From assembly GCA_914767715.1 (NCBI GenBank), contig OU612071.1, positions 11,205,493 through 11,269,492 on the forward strand: 64,000 nt of DNA, written 5' to 3'. The position numbers and the translations under genes are program-made. The DNA comes from Membranipora membranacea. Lineage: Eukaryota > Bryozoa > Gymnolaemata > Cheilostomatida > Membraniporidae. Below, piece by piece: positions 36,301 to 51,500 of the stretch (position 1 is the first letter of the stretch; the number at the start of each line of letters is the position of its first letter). The notes beneath the pieces are model-generated. The model was given only the letters and a program-made list of their open reading frames with translations. It did not search any database and had not been told where the DNA came from.

Positions 36301-39235
36301 AGTGAAAGTTTATTATCTAGATCAAGAATGTCTTGAGAGGCAAACTATGATTGACCTAACTGAGAATGCCTAGCTTCGCTGTGGATATACATACCTAAGT
36401 ATTAGATATACTAAAATACTAGATAGTATAGCTTGATAAACTGCAGGCCTTTTGTGTTTGTCATTAAAGCTTTTCTTCCGACCATCTAAAATAGCTACAT
36501 TATAGTAGTAAGGTATACCTCCTGGCTGAATGCTGATAGCCTTCTAAGTTGTGTTGGTAGACAGTGGGATGAGATTATGTAGCTTGGTAGTTTTAGGAGC
36601 AGTGTATTTGATGTTTTTTATTTAATGCTGGATAACTAGGTTGGTTAGGTGGGGTATCATGTTGGGTTATCCCTAATTTAGCGTAGGTGGGAATATGTAG
36701 CATAGGTAACATCAACTTTTTGGTAACATATAGGCCTACCTATGCATAATCTAATTCAGACCGAATTGTCTTTGTTGAGTCCTGTTTTAAATATGAGCTC
36801 CTAAAAGATGATGATAACAATAGGCCATGAGCCCTTGGGACTTGCATGCCTCTACTTTGTCATGGATATTGGCCAAGTAAAGGCATGCAAGTCGCAGGGG
36901 CCCATGGCATAGCCCTATGAAAACATTTTACACTCCCTGGCCACTTGACATATTTTAAACTGATTAAATTTAAGGGTTGCTACAATGGTTTTTAAAAGCT
37001 ATCAGTGGTTTTTTCATGTCAATTAGCTAAGAGTTTGGTGGAAATGTTGAGTTTTATGTCTTGGTGTAGGTTATGAAATTTTAAAGGTAATTGATTGGTT
37101 TGAGCTTGTGCTGCACAAAGCATGCAGTCGAACTAATCAATTTACATAAATTTTGTCTGCAGGCCTTTGGACTCAAAGCAAAAATAGAACTCTGATTAAT
37201 TTCTCTTCATCTCCAAATTGTCAGTAAAATAAAAATAATTGGTAAATTTTGTTATTTGCTCTCATCTAAATTACGGATTCGTGGTTTTACAAAGTTCAGA
37301 CAAGATTTACACAATGAATCACTGTTTGTGTGGCTGTCTGATCTCACTTTCCATGAAACACAGGCCTTCTGTAGTTGGTGTAAGTCCAGTGCCCAAGTGG
37401 TTGAGTGCCCCGGTGGTCGAGGCCTTTTCTCTCTCGGCCTTGACCACTTGGGCACTCGACTACTGGACTTGCACCAACTACAGAAGGCCTGTGCCATGAA
37501 TAATTAATATGTTATATTTGGGAAATTACAGGGCTAGGCTGCCATACAGAACGACTACTGTACCTACAGGGATAAAAAATAATCATTGTCAAATCTAGGC
37601 CTATAAACGCTGCCCCATTTTCTATAACGACAATAACGTCTCAAAAGTATATACCTTATTGTAGCCTGAGAACTCCGCCTGCTAACCCTTCAGCGTCCGC
37701 CAATCGCCACTAAGCCCACCCTCATAGATGGTGAAATTTTCCACGATTGAGATATCACAACTTGCTGCATATGAAAGATCTCACATAATTTCAGTCTCAA
37801 TGCTCAAACTCAATTAAGGTCTGGCTGTAGCGCAGGATTAGTAGTCTGATTACTTCAGACTCTCATGACTACTATATATATATATGTTATATATTACAGC
37901 TGTTCAGGACAATCATCGATATGTGGAGATAACTACTGTTTAGGAGGGACTTGTGATACTAATAATACATGTGTCTGCTCTACGCAATATCAGGATTGTG
38001 ATAAACCAGTGAGTGATAAATAAACACCAGTCTGTATATTGTTAGTCAAAACAAAGAGTAACATTCCTCCTCGGTCTGAGCCACCCAGGCTCTTGCTAAC
38101 CTCCGACGCCCCCCTCCCCCCTTCCAGTATATTATAAACTGTATGTATATTTTATATATTCAGCACAGTAACTATGATAACTAAATAGAAATCAACTGGA
38201 CCAGACTATTCTTTTGTTTTTATCTTGTCATGAATAGCATGCATCAGACTGGTCTTTGTTTCTAAATGATCTCCTCATTTGAGCTCTAATAACAAAGTAG
38301 CCTGAATACTGGAGCATCATCATGACCCTCCTACAATGGCTGCTTGGCATCCTATGTATCAAGTTAATTATGTATTTGATATCCCTGTGGCCCGATGGGC
38401 TCTGGCTGCTGCTACTAAAGTTAGCCTCCCACTTCAAAGCTGCTTTATACGATATACTTAGATATGTCCCCTGATGAACAAGTCCAGGTATACATCAATC
38501 AGCAGTTGTGGAATGGGTTACGTCAAGTTCAAAAACATAAAATGAATAATCCATTAGCTCATGCAACCTAATCCCAAACTCGAATCCCATAGGTCAAACC
38601 CTCAAACACCGCACCAGAGTGTTTGAGATCCTTTTGGGAGACATCATTCTCACAGCTAACTTTCTGATCTTTGAACCATTAAATACTGACTGACTGCATA
38701 CAAAACTAACACCAGGTTCAATCGTGTAATATGACTTATTATTTTAGTCTAATAGTACCTGCGCTGATGATTTCTCAGACTATTGTCTCAACAATGGATC
38801 ATGTATGAGTGACAATACTACGGGGGAGATAACTTGTAGCTGCTCTGACGGTGAGTAAGAGTTACATGTCAGGCTAGTAAGGAAACCAGTGGGGTCCTTC
38901 AATTGTAACAAGCGATTCTTATTGTGTCCAAATCAATGTATTTTCTAAGACAAAGATTTGGTAAGAAATTTGCTCAATTGAAAGGCCTTTAGAGCGACGA
39001 TTCTGATTTGGACACAATAAGAATCGTCGCTCTAAAGGCCTTTCAATTGAGCAAATTTCTTACCAAATCTTTGTCTTAGAAAATACATAGTGTCATCAAG
39101 CAGTGAGAGATTGGGGAACAAGACATGTAACTAGCCTCACTCACAGAAAGGAGTGATCAGATAACGTTTTGTCTGTTTTTAATTTAAAGACCCCATAGTA
39201 ACACAAATCAAGATTTTCTTTTGTTTTGATGACAA

Positions 39236-39268
<33 letters not shown>

Positions 39269-42200
39269 AACTATATATGTTGTACATATTTGTTGCAAGC
39301 ATATAACCCCTGTGACTCAATCCTATTTCTATACCCGTGCCACAGAAAATACTGGAAAAAATAGCGATCGCAATATTTGGTGTACGCTGTACAGAGTCTT
39401 GCTCAAATTCTTGTGTCAGATTTGCAATCACTGACAGCCTTTAAATAAACATTGATTATGATGATTATTTGATCATATCAGCCTTTAGACCTCTGCTGAT
39501 AAACAAACACTGCAGCCCATGTGACCCTAGTTCCTTGTTTGTACAGTTTTTATCTCACTTTTTATACTGTCATCTCTGCCACCACCTCAGGGCCGTAGTT
39601 TAGTGGAAATTGTAGGGATGCGAAAATACTTGATGTGTGAAGTAACACCAGGTTGAGTATTGTAAGTTCCTCCTGACTCCCGAAGCCCCAGCTTCCAAAG
39701 CACTTTAATGATATAAATAGCAAATTGACGTCCCAAATGAGCTGATTCTGAGATGGGATATTCAATTCTAGCATTTTTTTAGGCCACTCTATTGAACAGT
39801 CTAAGGGAGGCAGAGCGTCCATGCCTCCCCTAGAACTGAGTCATTGGTGTGAAATGATCGATTGACCTTTTCTTATCATTGTCTTAGTGTGTCTGATACT
39901 AGTTAAGTTCTGTTTAGTTAATTATTGTTATTTATTCATATCAGAGTTGATAAAAATGAGTGCTAACAAAAATTGAGATAAAAAAGAAACTAAAAAGCCA
40001 AAATGACGGCGTATTGAAAAGAAAACATCAGGCAAGGGAATACCGTGAGTTAGTTTTGCATAGAGTGGTCGGTGAGATGGAATCCTACCGGTATTTCATA
40101 ACAAACGGTTGAAAAGATGATGAAGTGTAGGACCCTTAGCTGTTTGTAAAAAATGTTTCGCACTGTTTTTAGTACAAAAGATACTAAAATTGCTGGTGCG
40201 TTGTCTTGTCTGGATTATAAAACAAACATTAATTGGTGTGTTGCACTTTTGGCTGATGGATATAATCCGAATACAATAAAATTGCCATATGGAAAGAATT
40301 TGAAGAGTCACTACCAGATATGGAGAGTGTTTTTAGGGCGTATCAGTCAAGTTATTTCATCGACAATCTGTAACCCCTGTTTTATTTGTTGAATTTTTCT
40401 GCATGGATTCCTGTAGCATCATTTATAATACAGCTTGGCGGAATTTGTTAATTATCATTGGCCCACATACAAGCAGCTGTCTGCCTGACGCAGTACATTG
40501 GTGCCCATGTGTGATCATTGGTAGGAGTTTCTCAATGTTTAGCTTTTAATATTCATATATTATGTCAAACATACCCTCATTGGGTTAGCTACAGGCAGCT
40601 GAGGGAGTTCTTACTCTAGCCCCCTGTCATCATTGTATAATAGATGAGTCACATAAGGTAGGGCAGGTGGGCTTGTATCCATGGTGATATACAGTGTAGG
40701 TAGTAGTCACCAGGATATGTAGAATTTAGAGTAGTGCTTACTCATTTACAGGTTAGGATAATTGGAATATAGTAGTGTGACAGGCTCAACTCAATACTCG
40801 ACTGACACCTACACATTGCATTACTTGTAAGACCTTGTACATTGTACACAGCTCTACCCGCTAATTATTGTAGCCGGCCATCTTACTTACTGTGTACTAT
40901 TTCTTCTATGAACCTTTGTGACAAAAGCTTTCAGTTGCCTATTCATACTCCCAATCATTATGAGAGAAAGGCAGCTTGTGTGTATGTTAGGTTCACCTTA
41001 ATTTATTATCCTAACAATACTCAAAAAGAGCAGTGGTACCCGAGATCTATTGTTAGAAGTTGTCTGCTCATTGTCAAGGGAAAGACAATCCTGTGGTACC
41101 TTCAATAACAGGATTTAATCTAGTCCAGGGCTATCATACTCATAGAAAGAAAAAGATTCAATCGGATTTGCCCTTTGTATCATCGATGCTTAACTGAGAG
41201 TAGTAGAGATAGGGAAGCAGTTTTATGTTTATTAACTGTACATTGCTCAATTAAGTTTTGTAAACCAGGATAAAAATAAAACTTACAAAAGAAGCACGCA
41301 ATTAATTTTGATAAGTCAAGGCAGAAAAAGCTATCATAAATCAAAATACCAGTTTACACAAAATTGTAACGACCACCGCTCTGATGTCTCTGTCTCATGT
41401 TTGTAGAGACGAGAGGTGACCGCTGCCAGTATGCTGTTTGTACGTCTGATTTTCCCTGCCAGGGAGGAGGCTCATGTTATGAGAACTTTCTCAATGCTAC
41501 GGATAAGATGTGTGAGTGTACAGCGTGTTATACTGGAGCGACATGTGATCAGGTATGATAATGATAGTGGGTCTTATTATAGTACACGGCAGTGAAGTTT
41601 GCTCCTATAACTTTCACCACTAGTAGGTGGGTGCTGTAACTAGATGAACCAAGTTACTGAATGATTTTTTTCTTGACACACCATAGGCAATAGCCATAAT
41701 GTTATAATATAATTACTCTATGGATTTAAAAACTCTATGGTCATAGCCAATGATTAGGTCTTCGTCCGAGCCTGGCCGGTACCAGTAACAGAATAGAATA
41801 TCATGCCTTTAGTTGTCAGGTTAGTCTTTGATTTATCCATCCTTTTCTCTTGTAGTTGGTAAATTTATGCGGAACATCTAATCAAACAAATCAATGTGAC
41901 ACAACAGGGGGAAGTTGTGCTCCTGTATCGCCATGTAATGAAGGGGCTCCCTCTACCTTCTGTGAATGTAAATCTGGTAAGTCACTTAATGTGTTTCTGC
42001 CTCTCTTTTTTATTCAGACAAAACAAAAAACTCTTCCAGACATCTCAACGTTTATCAACCTTTTCATTACAGGACAAAGATCATACTTCTGTTTAAACAG
42101 AGCTCCTGTAACTAATTTTTCAATTTTTTTATTTGATGCTAAAGAAGGTCAATTATCAGGTGAGATTTACTAAGGAGTTAGAGACACCTTGGATTAACGT

Positions 42201-42505
42201 AGCAAAATCACTAATCTCAAGAGCTCCAAACTAATCTTAGTACAATAACTCGTATTAAATACTTACTGATTCATTCTCAACATTGCGACCAGCAGATACA
42301 ATATGAAGGCTGTATACTACAGCCAACTTGCCTGTGAGAAAGTTGCATGGACCTTTTTCAACGGGAACCACATTATACCTGTCGCATGATCTCATCTCTC
42401 TGGAATTTCCAGGGATATCAGATATAGGCACATCATCAACCAACCACCTATTACCATAGTGGGAAACCAGGAAATATTTTTTTACATTATATGTCAGATC
42501 TTACG

Positions 42506-42536
<31 letters not shown>

Positions 42537-45500
42537 TATCTATTATTATACCTTTTTTTATAATATGCAGGGTTTAGCGGCGGACGATGTCAAATCGATA
42601 ATGACGAATGTCGTGTAGGTAACAATCCATGTCTAAACGGAGCCACATGTGTGAACCTACCCGGCACTTATGAGTGTCAATGTCAGTCAGGGTGGACTGG
42701 AACCGACTGTGATACGGTGAGTCCCACTTTATAAATTCTTTTGACAATCGAGTCTGTGTCTCCATTGCTAATAGGTGATGTCTCTGTTAGCTCATTCCTT
42801 AAGCTGCGTTTACATTAGGCCGTCTTTTGGCCCAGTCTTGAGTCTGACCGACAAATTACGGAGGCTGAGACTGTGTAGTGTGAATAACAAAAACGGTTGA
42901 CTGACCTTGTCTGACCGGCTTTAAAGACGGTGTCTGCCAATTCGAGCAGTGCTCGTTTTGCAGTCTCTAGACTGCCCGTCTTAACACAAATCCCTAATTT
43001 AGCGATCACAATACTGCCCTTTGTTCTATCACTCACATTTATTTTCTCTGAGACTGACATTGGCTAAGCCGGTGCTATGTAAACACTCATGCCAGTCTCA
43101 GACTCTGGCTCAGACTAGGTGTTAAAGACTGCTCAGTCTTGAGTTGGTGGCCAGCTGACGGAGACGGCCTAATGTAAACGCAGTTTTATACTTTCTTGAA
43201 GATCAGAAACAGATTATCTCATCCGCTTGAATCTTTAATCAATAAATACAGCCCCATATATATGGCCTAGATCACTGCTGAGCACAGCGAAGATTATGAG
43301 ACCAGCCAGTCGCGATACTAATATTCATATAACCAAGGAGAATGATACAGCTGACTTAGTATGAGTATGAAATACTTGGTTTTTTGAGTGAATAGTATAA
43401 AGTGTTTATTTGGTTGTTTTAAATTTATCCGTTGATTTCTGTTTTTATCAGGATATAGATGAATGCGCTGCCTCCTATTGTCATGTGGATAATTCTGTGA
43501 ATTGTACCAACAGTGATGGAGGATATTCATGTCTATGTAAAACAGGTAATGTCTGTTCCCTTGCATAGAATATCCTCAATATCAGTGCTATGGCCAACCA
43601 AGACTTTTCAAACAGCAACCTGGTTTTTTTAGTTTTCGGGCAAAAGCTTAGTAGGAATGTATCTAGTAAAGCCCTCTTATCCCAATCAGCTTGTGAACCA
43701 TCTCCTATGTAGCAATGAATGGATGGGAGTTGCCCTTACTTCTCAAATCGAAGATAAGAGAACACTACTTGTCAGCAAGCGGTATACTAATCGACATATA
43801 GAGACAGAATGCTTCAATTTCATTTTGCTGCATCTCAGATTAGTTTCATTCATGATGTGGTTTGTTCATTATAATACTGGCTATTCGATTATTCCCCCTT
43901 GTTATATGTTTTCTGTATACCCTTGTATAATTTCCTCTTACTGCAGGTTACGAGGGAGATAACTGCACCACACCGACATGTGGAGATAACGACAGAACGT
44001 TATGTAATAATAACGGAGTGTGCTCCACTAACGAGACAAACTGGTCCTGTATGTGTGACGAGTTCTATGAAGGTATGGCCTCAGTACCCAAACTATCTCA
44101 CACCATTCAGGGAGCAGAGCTCATCCGCCCCAACCCCTGTTAAAATTTTGTTGGTACTAATGCGAGCATGCTAGCTTTGGTCATACTGTTATAAATGTCA
44201 ATTTAGATTTAATTGTTGATCATTCTGAATATGTGACTGATTTTTATCAATGTGTGGAAAGCATAGTTTTTGTGATGACATTTCAGTTTTGTCTAACTGC
44301 TATAACTTCTGTCTAATTTCAGGTACTCAGTGTGATATTGAAGGGCCGTGTCTCGCTGCGCCGTGTATTCATGGTAGCTGCTCTCAGTCTTTAGTTGAGG
44401 ATGTATATGTACACATATGTGCTTGTGAATCAGGTCAGTGCTATCAAGGCTTTCATTTCTTGTGTACATATTTTGTCTTTATAAGTTTATGTTGTTTTGT
44501 GACAACGATTAATTTTCAGCATTCATCAGGTAGAGATGATCTGTTGATATATTCTTCTCGCAAATTGTCCGGTATCACAAAATTAAACATAATTATAAAA
44601 CATTATGGATGCCCTGATAACCAGTATATTTCCTATTGTTGGTTGGTGTTGGACCATCAAACTTTACAAATTTCAAAATGGCTCAATTTAGGTCATCAAA
44701 CTTTGGAAGTCTAAATATTTGACATTTGTGACGTCTGTGGGTCCGACAGTAACCCAGGCTACTTCAAAATCAAAATGTGACACGATGAATTGTATCACCC
44801 CTACGGAATTGTGTTTAGAAAAACCTTGGCTTTATTTGTGGATTTTCAACCATACCAAATTATAGAAACTAAAATTAGAATGAGAATGTTCTATTTATTA
44901 GTGTCATTGTTATTATTATATAACGTATTATTATCCTTTTATATTGTAGGCTGGACTAACAGTACTAACTGTAATGAGGATATAGATGAATGCCTAGTAG
45001 CTGATACTTGTGCTAATGATGGAGTCTGTACTAACACAGACGGCAGCTTCTCGTGTAACTGTACTATGTACTGGTCTGGTGACGGTATGTATCATCACTG
45101 TGTATCTCTGTGTATCACTGTCGATATTTAGGTTCATATGCTGAACTTAGTTTCTGTGTTCAAATCCCAGCGGATCACGGTGGTGTCAGGAAGGGTATCT
45201 GCCCTTAAACGCTTCTGTGTCAAATAAGTATACAGTCTGTAGACCCATAATGATACCGGAAACAAAAATACCGAGCAACATCTTGGTTTCTCACACAATA
45301 TCACCTGGTATCGAGACTATGAATGGACGTGAGCTTTTTATACTGAACAAATTTTTAAAATCTGTGACAGAATGGTTAGTTCCCAAAATGAAAATCTTGC
45401 CAGTTTTGAAAAAAAAATGAACTTGATTTGATGTCTTGGAATCGGTTAGTTTGAACTGAACCTGGTATATTTTATGGTATTTGTATATTTCCTGTACTCT

Positions 45501-48500
45501 AAAGTTTGATCAATGTTCAGTTAGATCAGGCTGTTATTTCTTAAAGAATGCTCAATGAACTGCTTACGCTAACGTTGAGGCTTTAATCGAAATTATGTGC
45601 ATGTCTTGTTAATCTGAAGCTGCCACCCGAAGAAATCAGACCTTCATGAGCAGATTACTCTCCGATCTCTAAAACCCTCCAACTGGCCATCTAGCTAGCA
45701 TATATATTAATTTTATTGGCATAAATCTCATTTCTTTAAAATATTGTTCAGAATACGCCAAATGAAAACTTGGGGAAAAAAAGCAATAATCAGTCAAACA
45801 AAAGTGAAGTAGAACAATTACGACTGTGTTTTGAGACGTTTAACATTCAATGATGAAGGAATATGTTGTGGTTAGTCATTGATAATATTTACGTATAGTA
45901 TAGTATAACCAGGGAGAGGAAGAGGGTGGCACTCATAATAATGAACCTCATATTGTCCTCATGTTATACACTTAAGTCTGATCTGGTAATCATGTTATAC
46001 ACTGTCTCCTAACCATTGTGTCTCTGTTTACAGAATGTAGAGAGGATATAAAGGAATGTGAGATAACTCCTAATATATGTAATAATGGTACATGTAATGA
46101 GAGAGAGGGTAACTTCTCATGTGACTGTGATACAGGTAATTATATACCATCAAATAACAATATACTACTCCTAGTTTTATATGAGCATTATAGACTAAGA
46201 ATCAATAGGATCTATCACTTGTAGGAAGATATCATTCAATCTTTGTTATCAAAGTGTCTGTTTCATCACTTTTCAACAAAATTTGCTCTTCAAATTCTAC
46301 CTTCATGGAGAAGTTTTAATTATTGGTGAACGTCCTCAATGACAGCGACAGTAAATGACTCTCTGCATGTTCAAAAACTGACCCAACTTTTAAAAATGCC
46401 TTATTCTCTATTATGAAATTCTGTCACAGAATATCCAACTTTTGTGAACTTCAAATATTAAATCATTGTAGAATAGTTTAATGTTGACGCAACAGGTAAA
46501 TGACCTTGGGTTCATTTCACATTTTCTCGCAGCCGTCTCTTCAGTTTACAGTTCAATCTGTCTTAGGCTATAATCAGCATACATAACATAATTTATCCAG
46601 GTTTTTTTATCTTTATTGAATCGAAGCCTTTTTGACACTTTTGATTTGCTCTTTTTTTCGTACGTTTGTAACTGCTAAATTTGACTCTCCGCATGTTAGC
46701 ATGGATCCCAGCATATTGCATGTGTTTTCTCTCTGTCTATCTTGAACTTTGCTTGACCTTGACCTTGTAGGATATGAAGGTCGGTTATGTAGTGTTGACA
46801 TAGATGAGTGTACTATTGATAACCCCTGCATGAACTCAGGCAACTGTAGTAACACAGCGGGCGGATACACATGTCTATGTGCTGATGGTGAGTATATACT
46901 CCGTAATTTTACACATGTCTATGTGCTGATGGCGAGTACATACTTTATTGGTCTAATTGTTCAATTTCAAGCCTGTCAAAATTTAATTTGTCCTTTTCCA
47001 GGTAATGTGACATTCTTTTGGCTACCCATTTTTCATTACATGACTTCAAGTTACCACAGTATAATATTCCCAAGCCCATCCAGATATTAGATTTTATTGT
47101 TGAGAATATCTCGTAAACGTGCCTTTATTGCTTTCAAAGTCCCCCCCCCCCCTCCGCAGCCTATGAAAGTATTGTGTGCACTTTTCTACATAATAATCAC
47201 CTCAATTTGAGTCCCTTTGACCTGTTTAAGTTTGATTAACTACCCATCATAACGGTTAACTCTATAATAGATAGTATTTTGTTTAGTCTGGTATAGGCTT
47301 GCTCTGTAGAATTCAGCCCATTATATTCTGGTTGCCTTTGTAACATTTTGCAATTATGGGCTCATAATGTTCAGGAAGGAGTTTGAAGGGAATATGTCCC
47401 ACCCTCCCTGCCTTGTATTATGGTTTATCAAAAGCTGTATATTTGGGAGTTGTTTTTACCTGTAATTTTCCCAATGTATTGAGTTGACTCCTGTGAATGA
47501 GTATTGTTGCTTAATTGTGTTCTGTAGACCTTCCCAACACTTGATGAGCCCAATTACACAAGAACCAGTACCACCCTATCCCTCACATTCAGTCCCCTTT
47601 AGCTCGTCACATGCATTCATCCCAACCCCCCCCCCCCCCTCATGATAACGTAATATAGTGCTGACAGGAAGAAATGAGATCTAAGAAACAATTCCATGCT
47701 GAAACTCAGGGGTAGTCAGTTCTTGATGAAGGACACATGCAAGCGAAAAAAGTTGAGGAAATGTCTCTTCTCCCATTATCATGTGTGATTAACAGATGTC
47801 CTTATATTTACTCAGTGCATGTGCTCTATCTATCAATGTCCTATTTACATGAGTAATGGCTGATTTCTCATCTAACTAACACTACTATACCCATAAAGCA
47901 GAGATACCTGTCTCCAATCCTCCCTCCTCATGTTACTGTATAATACCTGTCATATGTGTCACACTAACAAACAAAACTCGATACTACTATACCTTGATTC
48001 GGATCTGATCTTTATGGTAAGGTCTAGCACTCCTGTTTTATCACCTGCTAGTCCCCCTTCCTCACAGCTCATCAGACAAACCAGAGTTGTTTTATATTCC
48101 TCTCACCATACAGTTACTTATTATCTTCACTATCAATTTGTGTACAGTCAGTTTTAGAGTCGCAGAGACAGAAGCTCCAAATGAATAAACTTGAGACTCT
48201 GAGTTTGCGCGGCGCAGATGTGTTGGGTCAGCATTTGCTTTGTCTAGCAGTCATTGTTTGATGACTCAGTGGTTATAGATTTCATCGGTGATCATATTCT
48301 GCGGATAGTGGGTATGATTGATTTTCATAGTCCAGGTATAAATGTAATGTTATGATGTTAATGATATATATACCTACTGACTGACATTATAATATTGTGA
48401 TTATTTTGGGCGTTTAGTTCGCTGTCTCTCTTCGCTCGCATCACAACAGGCTCCTGTCATGTTTTCAACACCTTCTGCATGTATCAGACAGAGGTTTTCT

Positions 48501-51500
48501 GAATCAGTTATTACCGAACAGATAGCGCGGGTTAATCGCCAATGTGTATTTAGCGATCATATATTTACATATATAATCTAGTAATATTTACCTTCAATTT
48601 TTTGAAAGATTGACCGCTAGACTATAAACTGTCTAGAAATTAAAACTAGAAATCCGTATGTTGCAACGCAGTTGAAAGTTTCTTGGCATGAAACTCGTAT
48701 TTCCAGCACACTAATGTAAGCGGTTAGTTTGGGTTATATGGTAGACACTTGCTATGATTAAGGTACACTACATATCTGACTGACACACTTGACGATTGTT
48801 TTATTGACCGATGAGTGCTTCTCTTGTTTCAATAAGGTGTCATGTTCTCTTATAATATTCATTTAGTTCATATTTACACCTATTAACATTCATTGCTGAG
48901 AAAATTAACCTATTTCAAATTACTTTTTAAGAGGTGTTGGTATCCCTAAAAAATCTGCATACAGGGCAGTTTTTTCTCAGGGTTTATCTCTGTTGTTTGT
49001 GTTGTTTCCTAGTAATAGCACAAAGCTAGCAGTCAAGATCTGATCTCATCAGTGTTTTAACCCTGTACTTCACACTTCTTATCCGTGCATGTTTGTACTT
49101 CGTCACATCTGGGTCGGTGTGCTGTCGGTAAGTGTTACGTGTAAGTCAGCGAAACATGCGCTGCATGTATACTTCGGTATAAATTAGTTATTCTATTGGT
49201 TTGCATAAATGTGTAGGTTCTTGCTTCGTGTATGTTGTTCGATATACTCAATAGTTATATTCTCCAGTATCTGGATATGTACCTCATACTGATACCTGGT
49301 CTGGTACTGGGATGTGTTCTTCTTACCACTGCAGAGCTAGATTGGTGGCAAGTTGGGATCTCACCAGCCTTTTAGTCTTAAAATTACTTTTGCAGATATG
49401 CACTCAGACCATCCCCATCGTATATTACACTAGTTATGTGAGGCAAGTTAAACTCATCATCAGCTGGAGATAAGTCTACACTGCACACATAGTCAGACCT
49501 AAGCTGTGACAAATAGTAATTATTTCTCATCACCATGGTAACACTGCCTGCCTGTCACAAGTTATTTATGTATTATAGTTATCTCAGTAGTGTTAATGTT
49601 AGGATGGAATAATCCTTTCTACAACTTACAAGGCTGGAGTCTCACATCTTATATTACAAAATAGTACATCGGTAAGCTTTGTGGGCTCTGGGGTCTGACG
49701 GGATAAAACTTTTATATGATATGGATTTGACATGTCAGCTTCCTTCTTAGTTCGTTGTTTGGTTGTGTGATGGCTGTAGCGGGTGTCTGATTGTTTATTA
49801 CAGCTGGATGTATTTTACCTTGCCCTCCTAACGCACTCTTGCAGTAATGGAAGCAATGATTTAATACCTACATGTACCTGTATGTAGGAGAGCAGGTTCA
49901 CATTCTGTGTATTACTTTAATTAACTCTTATCATGAGTCATATTTGGTCCACTCTGAGGATGACCATCCCTCTATGAGTCAGATATTGTCATGTTTCAGC
50001 CAGGCATTGGAGAGCTCCCCATGACTATATTTTTTATACTACATTGTTAATCATAATTAACTGGGTTATGCATAAAAGTAGCCTTCTCACACAAATTCCA
50101 CTATATTCTGCAGGGCGGATACATGTTTGTCCACCCTGTTATGCTAGGGCTTTGCTTGAATCCTGAGGCTACAATGGTGTAGTTGGTGGAAGTTTTGACA
50201 TACAAGGGATGATTGATGTATGAACGCTTGGATGGGTTTGTATATCCTCTGTAGAGCACAGACAGGATTAGCTGGGATATTTTAGTTTGGCGTGTTACTT
50301 TTAGATATTGAGTTCCTGTTTAATCGCCAAGTTTTTCGTGCCGACCTGAATTATCGCAGTTCTTCTCTGATAAGTTCTATTGTTTGTTTGCTTTGTGTAG
50401 AGTAAGTTATGTCTACTATCATACCTCTTCGCTTGCTAGTCCGCTGTTTCTCAACTCATCAACTTATCCCATTTTAATCACCCTGTATTTGAAGAGTCAT
50501 TTAAAGAGCTTTAGTTTTTGAGAAAACCCTGAGAATATCGAATGTGAAACCAAGGAGAAATAGGACACACCATAACCCAACACGTTTACAAACAGCAACA
50601 TGTACTGTAAGCTCAGAGTTTGAGTGCAGATACTAACTCCGAGCTTGTAGTAAAAACGATCTTGTTGGCGGTTATTGAGTTTACGATGTCAAGCTCTCTC
50701 TTCTGTAGTGACATTCCATTATTAACCGTTTGCCTATCACACTTGGTTTGGCAGTGGTTGATGATATGATGCCACTAACAGCAGCGCGACAAAATAACAC
50801 GTATACTAGTGTAAGGCAGCACATGCTCTCTCAATAAACATGTTGATCTCAGGTTAAGCGGTGATTGTCTCTCAATGATTAGTTATCTCAGGCTAACCGG
50901 TGTTGTCTCCCCATGTTTTCTTATATTATTGTTGTTGACAGGTTACATAGGAGATAACTGCGAGACCAGAGACTGGTGTTCAGATACCTGTATACTAAAT
51001 AATACAGTAGGAGGTACGAGCTGTGTCAACGAGCAGGATAAAGCTGTGTGTACGTGTGCTGAGGGATATATAGATATCAACTGTAAGTATACAAATACAT
51101 GTACATTCTGGTCTAGTTTATCCGCTTAAACTGTGTAGGGATAGCTGGTATTAGAGTTTCATTTTCAACCACTTTCAATGTTGGTAAAGTGGTTGTTAGT
51201 GAACCACTTCTTGCTATCCCTACACAGTTTATGCTGGTGATCGTATGTCTATGTAACATGGAGTGAGATCTAGTCACATTTCCTGGCCTCGGACACGAGG
51301 TAATGTGCCTGTGTTCACTCGGGTTTAGACTGTTAGCATCATGGTGACCAGGCTGATTTGAATGCGCCTAGATTGGTCTCCCCTTAGAGTCCCAACCATA
51401 GAGCTGTTTATCTATTAGTACTAAGTTATTATTAGTCTGCAAAAACTCTCTGGTTCCAAGCAGCCATATAACTAAATCACAATGTCCATGAGGCAAAGGG

